From assembly GCA_003599535.1 (NCBI GenBank), contig QZKQ01000096.1:1-36319 (forward strand): a stretch of 36,319 nt of DNA, written 5' to 3'. Shown here in pieces: positions 16,138 to 24,062 of this stretch. A program made the position numbers and the translations under genes. Position 1 is the stretch's first letter; each line of letters opens with the position of its first letter. The notes below the pieces were generated by a model. The model searched no databases, was not told the DNA's origin, and saw only the letters and a list, made by a program, of their open reading frames with translations. This stretch comes from Candidatus Zixiibacteriota bacterium. Lineage in GTDB: Bacteria; Electryoneota; B3-LCP.

Positions 16138-17973
16138 CTAGCCCCGCCTCAGGTGTACCATGATGATGGTCACGTCGGAGGCGCGCACCCCGGGGATACG
16201 CGAGGCCTGGCCCAGGGTGGCCGGCTTGCGCTGTTGCAGCACCTGCCGCGCCTCGGCGGACAGCGCCTTCAGGCGGGCGTAGTCGAAGCTTTCCGGCAGC
16301 TTCAGCGCTTCCAGCCGGCGGAGCGCTTCCACGTTCGCTTCCTGGCGGGTCAGGTAGCCGTCGTACTTGATCTCCAGCTCGGCCTGGAACGCCGCCTCAG
16401 GGTCCCAACGCACCAGGGTCTGCAACTCGGCAGATACCAGGTTATACGCGGCTTCTCCCTGCAGGGATACCTCGGGACGCCGAAGGTACTTCGCCAGGGG
16501 GAGGCACTGATCCTCCACCCGCACCCTCTCCCGTTCCAGAACCTGGCGGATCTGCGCCTGGCGCTGTAGGGAGGCTTCCACGGCCTGAATTTCCGCGTCC
16601 GGCTGCAAGGCGATCTCCCGGGCCACGTCCAGCAGCCGCTGCCGGGCATTGTCCTGACGCAGCAGCAGACGGAATTCCGCCCGGGAGGTGAACATGCGGT
16701 AGGGCTCTTCCGGCACCTTGGTGATCAGGTCGTCCATCAGCACCCCGATGTAAGCCTGGTTGCGGCCCAGGACGACCGGATCGCGTCCGTGCAGGGATCG
16801 CGCGGCATTGACTCCGGCCATGAACCCCTGGGCCGCGGCCTCCTCGTAGCCGGAAGTGCCGTTGACCTGCCCGGCCAAGTAGAGATGCTCCAGGGCGCGG
16901 CACTCCAGGCTGGGGCGGAGCTGGTCGGCGGGGAACATGTCATACTCCACGGCATAGCCGGGCCGATTGACCACCACTTGTTCCAGGCCGGGGACGGTGC
17001 GCAGGGCCGCGATCTGCACGTCCTCCGGCAGGGAGGTGGCGAAGCCGTTGATGTAGTACTCGTCGGTGTCCAGCCCCTCCGGTTCCAGGAAGAGCTGGTG
17101 ACGCTCCTTGTCGGTGAAGCGCACGATCTTGTCTTCAATGGAGGGGCAGTAGCGCGGGCCGATGCCCTGAATGCGGCCGGTGTAGAGCGGCGACCGGTCG
17201 AGGCCGCCGCGCAGGATCTCATGGGTGCAGGCATTGGTGGAGGTGAGCCAGCAGGGAACCTGGGGCAGGCGCTCCTCCGGCGGCGGATGGGAAAACCAGA
17301 CCGGCTCGGGGTCGCTGTCCTGGCGGTCGGTGCGGGAAAAATCTATGGTGCGGCCGTCCAGGCGGGGCGGCGTGCCGGTCTTCAAGCGCAACCGGCGCAG
17401 CCCCAGGGCTGCCAGATGATCGGACAGGCCCACGGCGGGTTCCTCGTGGATGCGTCCGGCCGGGCGGGACCATTCCCCGATGTGGATCAGCCCGTTCCAG
17501 AAGGTGCCGCCGGCCAGAATGACCCTCCGGCCGCGGTACTCTTCGCCCGCCCGGGTAACGATTCCGGCGGCGCGGTCGCCGTCCAGGATCAGCCGTACGG
17601 CTTCGCCGGCAGCCATCTCCAGCCCCGGAGTGGCGGCGATCATGGCGGTCATCACCTCGGTGTAGCGGCGCCGGTCGCACTGCGCCCGCGGGGACCAGAC
17701 CGCCGGCCCCTTGCTGCGGTTCAGCATGCGGGACTGGATGGCGGAGCGGTCGGTGACGCGGCCCATCAGACCGCCCAGGGCGTCCATTTCCCGCACCAGG
17801 TGCCCCTTGGCCAGGCCGCCGATGGCGGGGTTGCAGGACATCCGCGCCAGGGCGGAAGGGTTCTGGGTGACCAACAGCACGGAGCAGCCCAGCCGCGCGG
17901 CCGCCGATGCCGCTTCGCAGCCGGCGTGCCCGCCGCCCACTACGATCACATCGTAATTTTGATCGGTTCGCAT
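16138..17973 (-). CDS. mnmG: tRNA U34 carboxymethylaminomethyl synthesis enzyme MnmG (GidA)
   Basis: FAD-dependent enzyme that, with MnmE, installs the cmnm5 group on U34 of several tRNAs. 611 residues, near family length. FAD-binding GGGHAGCEAA begins at residue 13, followed by SCNPAIGGLAKGHLVREMDALGG and the conserved RMLNRSKGPAVWSPRAQ region. LAGQVNGTSGYEEAAAQG and the C-terminal LGQASRIPGVRASDV are also typical. The ATG at 17973 gives the normal N-terminus. The frame stays open to 18024 only because a TAACCACG tandem repeat precedes it. rsmG follows on the same strand. The upstream partner mnmE is separated by a 318-base gap containing parS. Confidence 0.96.
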   Translation of the reverse strand: MRTDQNYDVIVVGGGHAGCEAASAAARLGCSVLLVTQNPSALARMSCNPAIGGLAKGHLVREMDALGGLMGRVTDRSAIQSRMLNRSKGPAVWSPRAQCDRRRYTEVMTAMIAATPGLEMAAGEAVRLILDGDRAAGIVTRAGEEYRGRRVILAGGTFWNGLIHIGEWSRPAGRIHEEPAVGLSDHLAALGLRRLRLKTGTPPRLDGRTIDFSRTDRQDSDPEPVWFSHPPPEERLPQVPCWLTSTNACTHEILRGGLDRSPLYTGRIQGIGPRYCPSIEDKIVRFTDKERHQLFLEPEGLDTDEYYINGFATSLPEDVQIAALRTVPGLEQVVVNRPGYAVEYDMFPADQLRPSLECRALEHLYLAGQVNGTSGYEEAAAQGFMAGVNAARSLHGRDPVVLGRNQAYIGVLMDDLITKVPEEPYRMFTSRAEFRLLLRQDNARQRLLDVAREIALQPDAEIQAVEASLQRQAQIRQVLERERVRVEDQCLPLAKYLRRPEVSLQGEAAYNLVSAELQTLVRWDPEAAFQAELEIKYDGYLTRQEANVEALRRLEALKLPESFDYARLKALSAEARQVLQQRKPATLGQASRIPGVRASDVTIIMVHLRRG

Positions 17974-18009
17974 CGATTCCGACGTGCCATCCGTGACTTT
18001 ACTTTTCCT

Positions 18010-18041
18010 TAACCACGTAACCATGTAACCACGTAACCACG
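18010..18041. repeat. Tandem TAACCACG repeats
   Basis: Four consecutive 8-base units (18010-18017, 18018-18025, 18026-18033, 18034-18041); the second reads TAACCATG. They lie just upstream of the mnmG start. Confidence 0.85.
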
Positions 18042-18270
18042 TCCAATGTATTAGCCGGTCAGGTTGAGACCGGCGTTGCCTCAGGTCTTAGCCGTGAGAC
18101 GGGTTGGCTTCGGCCGTGATGAACGTTCGCCGGCTTTGCAACCGACCGCGGCGTGATCTGACGCCTGAACGAACCTCGGTTGCCATTACAGCATACCCCG
18201 CTTAACACCCGGACAGAAACACTGTGGTTTACGTGGACACGGGGATACTTGGATACGTGCATACGCCTTG

Positions 18271-18286
18271 TGTTTCACGTGAAACA
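18271..18286. promoter_or_regulatory. parS centromere site (ParB binding)
   Basis: TGTTTCACGTGAAACA is a perfect 16-base palindrome that fits the well-known chromosomal parS consensus TGTTNCACGTGAAACA at every position. It lies 5 bases beyond the mnmE stop and about 5.5 kb from oriC, the usual origin-proximal position. ParB loading here would nucleate origin segregation. parA and parB are not in this window. Confidence 0.93.
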
Positions 18287-18291
18287 TTCCG

Positions 18292-19650
18292 CTACTTGCC
18301 GATGCAGAAGTCGGCGAAGACGCGGTTCAGCACATCGTCGGGGGTGATTTCCCCGAGAATCTCCCCCAGGTGGGTCGCGGCCTCGCGCAGGTCCTGAGCC
18401 AGCAGTTCCTGACCCCGGTCGTCGCGGATGACCGCCAGGCCGCGGCTCAGGTCATCCCGGGCCCGGCGTACCGCCTCGCAGTGGCGCTCCCGGGTCAGCG
18501 GCCCGTCCGCGGTTTGCAACCCGCCGTCGGGCAGCACCAGGCGCAGGATCGCCTCCTTCACCTTCTCCACCCCGTGCCCCTTCAGGGCCGACACCGCCAG
18601 CCCCGGGAAGGCGGCGATCTGGGGGCGGAAGGCCAGGTCGGCCTTGTTTCCCACCAGCAGGGTGCGGTCAGCCAATTCCGGCGGAGGCGGGTCCTGGTCA
18701 ACGCCCTTGGTCAGGTCCCAGACCCAGAGGACCGCGTCGGCCGCTCGCGCCGCTATCCGGGCGCGGTCGGAGGCTTGCCGGTCCGGCCCCTGGAAATGCC
18801 CCGCCTGGCCCGCGGTATCCACCAGGCGCAGCACCAGGCCGTCCCATTCCACCACCGCTTCGACGGCGTCCCGGGTGGTACCGGGGGTGGCGTCCACGAT
18901 GGCCCGGTCTTCCCCCAGCAGGGCATTGAACAGGGTAGACTTGCCCACGTTGGGCGCCCCCGCCAGGGCCACGACCGCCCCTTCCCGCGCCAGCCGTCCC
19001 CGGGTGAAGCTGGCTTCCAGAACCTGCAGCTCTCCGTCCACGGAGGTCAGCTCTTCCTTTAACGTGGTCGGCTCCACCAGGGGTGCCTCCTGGTCGCTGA
19101 AGTCGAACTCCAGCTCCAGCAGGCCGCACAGCCGGGTCAGCCGCTCGCGCAGGCTGCCCAGGCGCCGCGACAGGGCCCCTTCCCGCTGGGCCATGGCTGT
19201 TCGGTGGGCGGTCTCGCTTCCGGCAGCAATCAAATCGGCGACGGCTTCGGCCTGAGCCAGGTCGAAGCGGCCGTTCAGGTAGGCCCGCAAGGTGAATTCC
19301 CCCGGCTGCGCCGGCCGGGCGCCCAGGGCGAAGCAGCGTTCCAGGGTGCGGTCCACGATGTAGGGGCTGCCGTGGAGGTAGATTTCGGCCGCGTCCTCTC
19401 CCGTGTAGCCGTGGGGCCGGCGGAACACGGCGCAGAGGGCTTGGTCCAGGGTGGATCCGTCCTCCAGGACGATGTCCACCGGCAGCAGCCGGTGAGTGGC
19501 GCAGGCCCGCAGCTTATCCGGGCGGCGCACCAGCCCGGCGGCCACCTCCAGGGCGCGGGGCCCCGACAGCCGCACGATGGCGATGGCTCCCACCCCGCGG
19601 GGGGTGGCCAGGGCGGCGATGGTCTCTTCGTCAGGCGTGTTGGATCTCAT
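18292..19650 (-). CDS. mnmE: tRNA modification GTPase MnmE (TrmE)
   Basis: GTPase partner of MnmG in U34 modification; 452 residues. An N-terminal formyl-THF-binding domain (TIAALATPRGVGAIAIVRLSG, GEFTLRAYLNGRFDLAQAEAV) is followed by a helical domain with an inserted G domain. G1 is GAPNVGKST (231-239), G2 GTTRD, G3 DTAG (278-281) and G4 NKAD (335-338). The C-terminus CIGK is the conserved catalytic tail. The switch II region after DTAG is divergent: the usual Glu-rich stretch reads QAGHFQGPDRQASDRA. The ATG at 19650 gives the normal N-terminus; the frame extends 57 codons upstream only through the terminator region. Confidence 0.94.
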   Translation of the reverse strand: MRSNTPDEETIAALATPRGVGAIAIVRLSGPRALEVAAGLVRRPDKLRACATHRLLPVDIVLEDGSTLDQALCAVFRRPHGYTGEDAAEIYLHGSPYIVDRTLERCFALGARPAQPGEFTLRAYLNGRFDLAQAEAVADLIAAGSETAHRTAMAQREGALSRRLGSLRERLTRLCGLLELEFDFSDQEAPLVEPTTLKEELTSVDGELQVLEASFTRGRLAREGAVVALAGAPNVGKSTLFNALLGEDRAIVDATPGTTRDAVEAVVEWDGLVLRLVDTAGQAGHFQGPDRQASDRARIAARAADAVLWVWDLTKGVDQDPPPPELADRTLLVGNKADLAFRPQIAAFPGLAVSALKGHGVEKVKEAILRLVLPDGGLQTADGPLTRERHCEAVRRARDDLSRGLAVIRDDRGQELLAQDLREAATHLGEILGEITPDDVLNRVFADFCIGK

Positions 19651-19686
19651 CCGTCTCTCGGTCGCAAGGCAGCATACTGGCGGAAC

Positions 19687-19712
19687 AAAAGACCCGCCGG
19701 GCGGCGGGTCTT
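19687..19712 (-). terminator. Terminator after yidC
   Basis: Stem AAGACCCGCC (19689-19698) / GGCGGGTCTT (19703-19712), followed on the minus strand by TTTTGTTCC. It ends the rpmH-rnpA-yidD-yidC unit 28 bases after the yidC stop, just before mnmE. Confidence 0.88.
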
Positions 19713-19739
19713 CTACAGGTCCTGGCGGGCGGGCCGCCT

Positions 19740-21470
19740 TCAGGATTTCCGGGAGCCGCTGCTCGCCGGAGCCGGGGCCAGGCCCGCTTTCTTTATGTAT
19801 AACTGTTGCAGGTAGGTCCACAGGTTGAACAGCGCATAGTACAGTGACAGGCCCGACGGCAGCGTGTTGAAGATCATCACCATGAACACCGGCATGAAGT
19901 ACACAGTGAACTTCTGCTTGGGGTCGGTGATGGTCAGCTTGCTCATCATGAATTGGGTGATCCCCATCAGGATGGGGAGGATGGCAATGTGCGCGCCGTA
20001 CATGGGAATGGAGAAGGGCAGCGTAGCCACCACGTCCGGCTGGGACAGATCCTCAATCCACAGCATGAAGGGGGCGTTGCGCAGTTCGATGGTGGAGCGC
20101 AGCACGATGAACAGCCCGATGAACAGCGGCATCTGCAGCAGGGTGGGCCAGCATCCTCCGAAGGGGTTGACCTTTTCATCCTTGTAGAGCTGCATCATGG
20201 CCTTGTTCAGCTTCTCCGGGGCGTCCTTGTACTTGGCCTGCAGCTCCTTGATCTTGGGCTGGACTTCCGACATCCGCGCCATGGCCTTGGTGGACTTCTG
20301 AGTCAGAGGCCACAGCACGATCTTGACCAGTAGCGAGAAGACGATCAGCACCAGCCCGTAATTGGAGATGAACGTGTGCAGCCCCCGCACCGTCCACAGT
20401 ACCAGCTTGCTGAACGGTTCGAACAGGGTCCAGCCCCAGTCCATGGTGCTTTCCAGGGTGGGGTCCACCCGGCTGATCAACGTCTGTTCCAGCGGACCCA
20501 GGTACACGGTGAAATTTCCCGGCGTTTCGGTCAACCGGTCGTTCAGGCGCAGGCCCACGCTGTACACCTTGGGGCGGACCTTCCCCTGCATCACCGGAGG
20601 TTGCGCCGACAGACCCATCAGGGCGCCGTCGGCGCGGTCGTCCTGGGGCAGCAGGGCCACGGTGAAGTACTTGGTGCGCACCGACACCCAGCGGGTCTCG
20701 CCGGCCAGGGTGCGGAGGGGCACGTCCCGGTCCCCCTTGGCGTCCAGTTTCTCCAGCTCGCCGCCCTGGTAGGCGTAGGCCTTGGTATAAGAGACGTCCT
20801 GAAGCGTATCGTCTTCGGTGATGGCCAGGCCGTCCCCCCAGTAGAGGTCGTAGAAGGGGTCCAAGTCAGCGATGCCCGACGCTTCCAACCTCAGATCCGC
20901 GCGGTACTCATCTCCATAAATTACAAGCGTTTTACGCACCTGGGAACCGTCGCCGGCGGTGGCCGTCAGGGCCAGGGAATCGCGGCCCCCCGCGGGCACG
21001 GACAGGTCGTAGCGGCCGGGCTCGAAGCGCACCGCGTCCAGGTCCATGGGATTGCCCCGCTGGTACAGCACCACGTCCAGATTCTCATCCGAGGCGGGGC
21101 GCACCATCTGCACCGGAGTACCGTCAGGCCCCTCGTACCGCTTCAGTGTCTGGCCGGTCACCACGCCGCCGCGGGTGGACAGCGTCATGATGTAGAGGGG
21201 TGTCTCGACGATGATCTCCCGCGGGTCGTCCTCCCGGAGAAAGCCGCCGGGGCCGGCAGGTTGCACGGCGGTGGTATCCGGTCCGGGCGTAGCGATCTCG
21301 GGGGCCGGGGGAGGTTCTGCTTCCCTCATTGTGTCCGGCGTCACCGTTGCGGGAGCGCGGAGGGTGTCGGAAGGGACGGGCTGAGGGGGGGAGATGATGC
21401 GGTAGTAGTAGGGCAGCGCGAGGAATACGAGAAGCAGCAGGATGTACGCGAGTATGGTCTTTTTGTTCAT
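19740..21470 (-). CDS. yidC: Membrane protein insertase YidC
   Basis: Inserts membrane proteins with or without SecYEG; 576 residues, the long Gram-negative form. An N-terminal helix (TILAYILLLLVFLALPYYY) is followed by a Pro-rich linker and a large periplasmic beta-domain (about residues 75-350). The conserved C-terminal core comprises membrane helices starting at GLHTFISNYGLVLIVFSLLVKIVLWPL, then LQAKYKDAPEKLNKAMMQLYKDEKVNPFGGCWPTLLQMP, and ends in LYYALFNLWTYLQQLYI. The presence of the periplasmic domain supports a diderm cell. The ATG at 21470 follows the yidD stop by 11 bases with no clear ribosome binding site, so translational coupling is likely. Confidence 0.96.
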   Translation of the reverse strand: MNKKTILAYILLLLVFLALPYYYRIISPPQPVPSDTLRAPATVTPDTMREAEPPPAPEIATPGPDTTAVQPAGPGGFLREDDPREIIVETPLYIMTLSTRGGVVTGQTLKRYEGPDGTPVQMVRPASDENLDVVLYQRGNPMDLDAVRFEPGRYDLSVPAGGRDSLALTATAGDGSQVRKTLVIYGDEYRADLRLEASGIADLDPFYDLYWGDGLAITEDDTLQDVSYTKAYAYQGGELEKLDAKGDRDVPLRTLAGETRWVSVRTKYFTVALLPQDDRADGALMGLSAQPPVMQGKVRPKVYSVGLRLNDRLTETPGNFTVYLGPLEQTLISRVDPTLESTMDWGWTLFEPFSKLVLWTVRGLHTFISNYGLVLIVFSLLVKIVLWPLTQKSTKAMARMSEVQPKIKELQAKYKDAPEKLNKAMMQLYKDEKVNPFGGCWPTLLQMPLFIGLFIVLRSTIELRNAPFMLWIEDLSQPDVVATLPFSIPMYGAHIAILPILMGITQFMMSKLTITDPKQKFTVYFMPVFMVMIFNTLPSGLSLYYALFNLWTYLQQLYIKKAGLAPAPASSGSRKS

Positions 21471-21481
21471 CAGCGGGTCAT

Positions 21482-21706
21482 TCAGGGTTCGTCCACCCCT
21501 CCGGGGTGTAGAGGGTTGCAGCGGAGCAGGCGCCACAGGGATTTGCCGCCGCCGCGGATCAGGCCGTACTTCAGCACTGCCTGGCGGGCGTAGGCGGAGC
21601 AGGAGGGATAGAACCGGCACTGCCCTCCCAGCACCGCGCTGAAGGAGGCGCGGTATAGGTCAATCAGGGCGACGGCGATCCTGGATGGCCAGGTAATAGG
21701 CTTCAT
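21482..21706 (-). CDS. yidD: Membrane protein insertion efficiency factor YidD
   Basis: 74-residue amphipathic membrane-associated protein of the YidD (haemolytic HlyA-like) family, thought to assist YidC. The signature CRFYPSCSAYARQAVLKYG and the end LLRCNPLHPGG are typical. The ATG at 21706 lies inside the 3' end of rnpA, a 47-base overlap in another frame, and yidC follows after 11 bases. This is the classical rpmH-rnpA-yidD-yidC order. Its reading frame runs open upstream into the first third of rnpA because of the rnpA frameshift, so automated callers may fuse the two. Confidence 0.93.
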   Translation of the reverse strand: MKPITWPSRIAVALIDLYRASFSAVLGGQCRFYPSCSAYARQAVLKYGLIRGGGKSLWRLLRCNPLHPGGVDEP

Positions 21707-22009
21707 GCAACGCCCTTCGTACGTGTTCGTAGTGCTCCGCCGGCCGGGAAAACCGGATGATGACGCTGCCCGGACGGGGGAAAGCGGCGCGTTGCCGGCG
21801 GAACGCCTCCCGGGCCCAGCGTTTATGCCGGTTGCGCAGGGGAGCGGGACCCAGCTTTTTTCCCACCAGCACGGCGAACTTCCATTGCTCGCCGGGTAAA
21901 AAAAAAGCGTCAGCCCCGCCCGGTGCACCTTGCGCCCGGCACTGAGCACCTGGAGGATGTCCTTGCGGCTCTTGATCCGCTGGCTTCGCGCCAAACCCTC
22001 AGAATTCAT
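21660..22009 (-). CDS. rnpA: Ribonuclease P protein component, interrupted by a -1 frameshift
   Basis: Protein subunit of RNase P, which matures tRNA 5' ends. The N-terminal part (about 37 residues from the ATG at 22009, ending near [12 protein letters not shown]) is in one frame. The remainder ([32 protein letters not shown], ending AIQDRRRPD) is in the -1 frame. The switch falls on a run of nine T on the coding strand (plus-strand A-run 21898-21906). Rereading one T, or one extra T, restores a continuous 116-residue RnpA with every family motif. The cause is a homopolymer sequencing error, transcriptional slippage or a real mutation. The ATG overlaps the rpmH stop, and the 3' end overlaps yidD. 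Confidence 0.88.
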
Positions 22010-22145
22010 CGGACACAGTCAGCTTCTTGCGCCCCTTGCGACGACGGCGGCTTAACACTTCCCGCCCCTCGGCCGTGGACATGCGCTTGCGGAAACCGTG
22101 AGTATTCAACCGCCGGCGGCGGCTGGGTTGATAGGTTCGTTTCAT
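21999..22145 (-). CDS. rpmH: 50S ribosomal protein L34
   Basis: 48-residue basic protein reading [20 protein letters not shown], then [21 protein letters not shown] and a short LTVSDEF tail. The first two thirds match bacterial L34 almost residue for residue. The stop (TGA) overlaps the rnpA ATG region (ATGAATTCTGA), so translation is coupled. It is the first gene of the unit, preceded by a consensus-like promoter at 22179-22207 and an AGAGAGA purine stretch before the ATG. The tail of about four residues beyond the usual L34 end is slightly unusual. Confidence 0.96.
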   Translation of the reverse strand: MKRTYQPSRRRRLNTHGFRKRMSTAEGREVLSRRRRKGRKKLTVSDEF

Positions 22146-22178
22146 GGGGAAGATCTCTCTCTCGTTGATAGAAACTTA

Positions 22179-22207
22179 AATATAGCGCATTTTTGTTCCA
22201 GGATCAA
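22179..22207 (-). promoter_or_regulatory. Sigma-70-type promoter for rpmH operon
   Basis: On the minus strand, -35 TTGATC (22202-22207) and -10 TATATT (22179-22184) are separated by exactly 17 bases, about 35 bases before the rpmH start. It faces away from the dnaA promoter. Confidence 0.75.
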
Positions 22208-22308
22208 GAGTTTTTCCCATCTTTTGGAAAAAAATCTCGTGACCGGCCCACCCCGCGGGAGGCCGGCGGACCCGGCGTGGGGCGTTGACGTTCCCCCGTA
22301 AAATTCCC

Positions 22309-22337
22309 TTGACTTTCCCCCGGAATCCCGCTATATT
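22309..22337 (+). promoter_or_regulatory. Sigma-70-type promoter for dnaA
   Basis: -35 TTGACT (22309-22314) and -10 TATATT (22332-22337) with a 17-base spacer, giving a leader of about 50 bases. The segment starting at TTGACT resembles the 24 bases immediately upstream (TTGACGTTCCCCCG at 22285), forming a tandem duplication that could be regulatory. No DnaA-box is evident in the leader. Confidence 0.75.
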
Positions 22338-22395
22338 CTATGAATCATCTCCGCTGTAAAATGCGCTTTTCCATCTTCTTTATATACAGTGATTT

Positions 22396-23742
22396 ATGTC
22401 CTCCAACCCTCAAGAAATCTGGGATCAGATCTTAAGCGCCATATCGCACCGCCTGCCCCATGAAAGCTTCCTCACCTGGTTTGGACCCCTGAAATTCCTG
22501 GGCCTGCGGGAGAATCACCTGACGGTGGGCGTCCCCAACCAGTTTTTTTACGAGTTCCTGGATTCCCACTACCGGGACCAGATCCTGGAAGCGGTGCGCC
22601 AGGCCTCCGGAGGCCAGCTCCAGATCCAGTACAAGATCCTGGAGACCGGCGATGGTGAGTCGGCCGCGGCCGAACCGGCGGCCCAGCCCGATTTCCCCGA
22701 CACCGAAGCCGCTTTCGACAAGCGGACCCAGTTGAACCCGCGCTACACCTTCGAGAACTTCGTGGAAGGCGACAGCAACGCCTTCGCCAAGGCCGCCGCC
22801 CTGGCAGTGGCGGAATCTCCCGGCAAGACTCCCTTCAATCCCCTCTTCGTCTACGCTCCCAGCGGTCTGGGTAAGACCCACCTGATCCAGGCCATCGGCA
22901 ACTTTTCCCTGGCCCGCAATCGCGCCCTGCGCGCCATCTACGTAACCAGCGAAAAGTTCATGAACGACTTCATCTTCGCCATTAAAACGTATAAGACTAC
23001 GGATTTCTCCCGCTTTTACCGGTCGGTGGACCTTTTATTGCTGGACGATATCCAATTTTTCCAGGGTAAGGAGCGCACCCAGTTGGAGTTCTTTCATACC
23101 TTCAACTCGCTCTACCAGTCGGGAAAGCAGATCGTGCTCACCTCGGACCGCCCCTTGAAGGAGCTGGTGGACTTCGAGAAGCGCCTGACCAGCCGCATCG
23201 GCTGGGGGCTGGTGACCGACATCCACCCGCCGGACTACGAGACCCGCCTGGCCATCTTGCAGAAGCGGGCGGAGAGCGAGGGGTTTTCCCTGCCGGAAGA
23301 GGTATCCCAGTTCCTGGCCGGGGCCATCACCGACAACGTCCGCGCCCTGGAGAGCGCCCTGATCCGGCTGATGGCCCACTGCTCCATCATCGGGTCGGAC
23401 ATCACCCTGGCGCTGACCCGGGAGCTCCTGCGGGAATTTCTCCCGGCGGTCCGCGAAACCGTCTCCCTGGATCACATCCAGCAGACCGTGGCCCAGTTCT
23501 TCAACCTGCCCTCCGCTCTGCTCATTGCCCGCAACCGCAAGCGGGAGGTGGCCTGGGCCCGGCAGGTGGCCATGTACCTGTGCGTGGAACTGACCGGCAG
23601 TTCCTTGCAGTCTATCGGAGCTCATTTCGGCAACCGGGATCATTCCACCGTCATCCACGCCCGCGACCTGGTGGCCCAGCAGGTGGCCCAGGACCCCCAG
23701 GTGGCCCTGCAGATCAGCAAGCTGAAAGCCGATTTCTCCTGA
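22396..23742 (+). CDS. dnaA: Chromosomal replication initiator DnaA
   Basis: AAA+ initiator that binds DnaA boxes and melts oriC; 448 residues. Domain I (residues 1-80) begins WDQILSAISHRLPHESFLTWF. A short linker leads to the AAA+ core (from NPRYTFENFVEGDSN). Walker A reads APSGLGKTH (153-161) and Walker B LLLLDDIQF (about 212-220). Domain IV carries the DNA-binding signature GNRDHSTVIHA (from about 413). The first Walker A glycine is replaced by alanine, which is uncommon. The ATG at 22396 has no ribosome binding site, so initiation may depend on an unstructured leader. The DnaA-box cluster lies immediately downstream. Confidence 0.97.
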   Translation: MSSNPQEIWDQILSAISHRLPHESFLTWFGPLKFLGLRENHLTVGVPNQFFYEFLDSHYRDQILEAVRQASGGQLQIQYKILETGDGESAAAEPAAQPDFPDTEAAFDKRTQLNPRYTFENFVEGDSNAFAKAAALAVAESPGKTPFNPLFVYAPSGLGKTHLIQAIGNFSLARNRALRAIYVTSEKFMNDFIFAIKTYKTTDFSRFYRSVDLLLLDDIQFFQGKERTQLEFFHTFNSLYQSGKQIVLTSDRPLKELVDFEKRLTSRIGWGLVTDIHPPDYETRLAILQKRAESEGFSLPEEVSQFLAGAITDNVRALESALIRLMAHCSIIGSDITLALTRELLREFLPAVRETVSLDHIQQTVAQFFNLPSALLIARNRKREVAWARQVAMYLCVELTGSSLQSIGAHFGNRDHSTVIHARDLVAQQVAQDPQVALQISKLKADFS

Positions 23743-24062
23743 ACCGGGGTCGGGCCGCGGCGGTGGATAACTTGTCAGCAGTCCCCGGCGCCGGGGTGGA
23801 TAACCTGTGGACAGTCTTCCGGTTATCCACAACGGAACGCGGTGGAGACGGGCCGATCCCGCGGCGGGGCGTTCATCCACACCCGGGCCCCAAGATACGC
23901 ACAAGTTATCCACTTATGAACCTTTTGCAGATAAAGCATTTAACGCTACATTAACAAATCCACACCGCTTACTATAACGACGAGAGTTTATTTATATAGA
24001 GAAAATATCATCATGTTAGCCCTCCGGCCCTGGCGCCGGACGGTCTGGACAAGGAGTCAACC
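23743..24062. other. Replication origin oriC
   Basis: The dnaA-dnaN gap contains a DnaA-box cluster. TTATCCACA is exact at 23823-23831. One-mismatch copies are at 23762-23770 and 23795-23803 (minus strand), 23873-23881 and 23906-23914; a weaker one is at 23956-23964. After about 23915 the sequence becomes AT-rich up to 24014, a suitable unwinding element. Genes on both sides are transcribed outward from here, consistent with replication start. The AAGGAG site for dnaN closes the region. Confidence 0.88.

Larger units (their letters stand above)
17974..18291. other. mnmE-mnmG intergenic region
   Basis: No gene is supported. It contains four tandem 8-base TAACCACG-type units at 18010-18041 (one with a single change), then GCCGGT/ACCGGC and several other CGGTTG/CAACCG inverted pairs between 18053 and 18190 that could fold into a branched structure. 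A GGATACTTGGATACGTGCAT-type low-complexity stretch follows at about 18230-18262, and finally the parS site. A 67-codon open frame on the minus strand here has no family content. Confidence 0.6.

Noticed and set aside
18059..18262. 67-codon minus-strand frame between mnmE and mnmG
   Set aside because: It spans the low-complexity repeat region beside parS and lacks start signals or family content.
21482..22009. A single 175-codon gene joining RnpA start to YidD
   Set aside because: The joint arises because rnpA breaks frame at the T-run; the RnpA C-terminal half is intact in the other frame and YidD has its own start.
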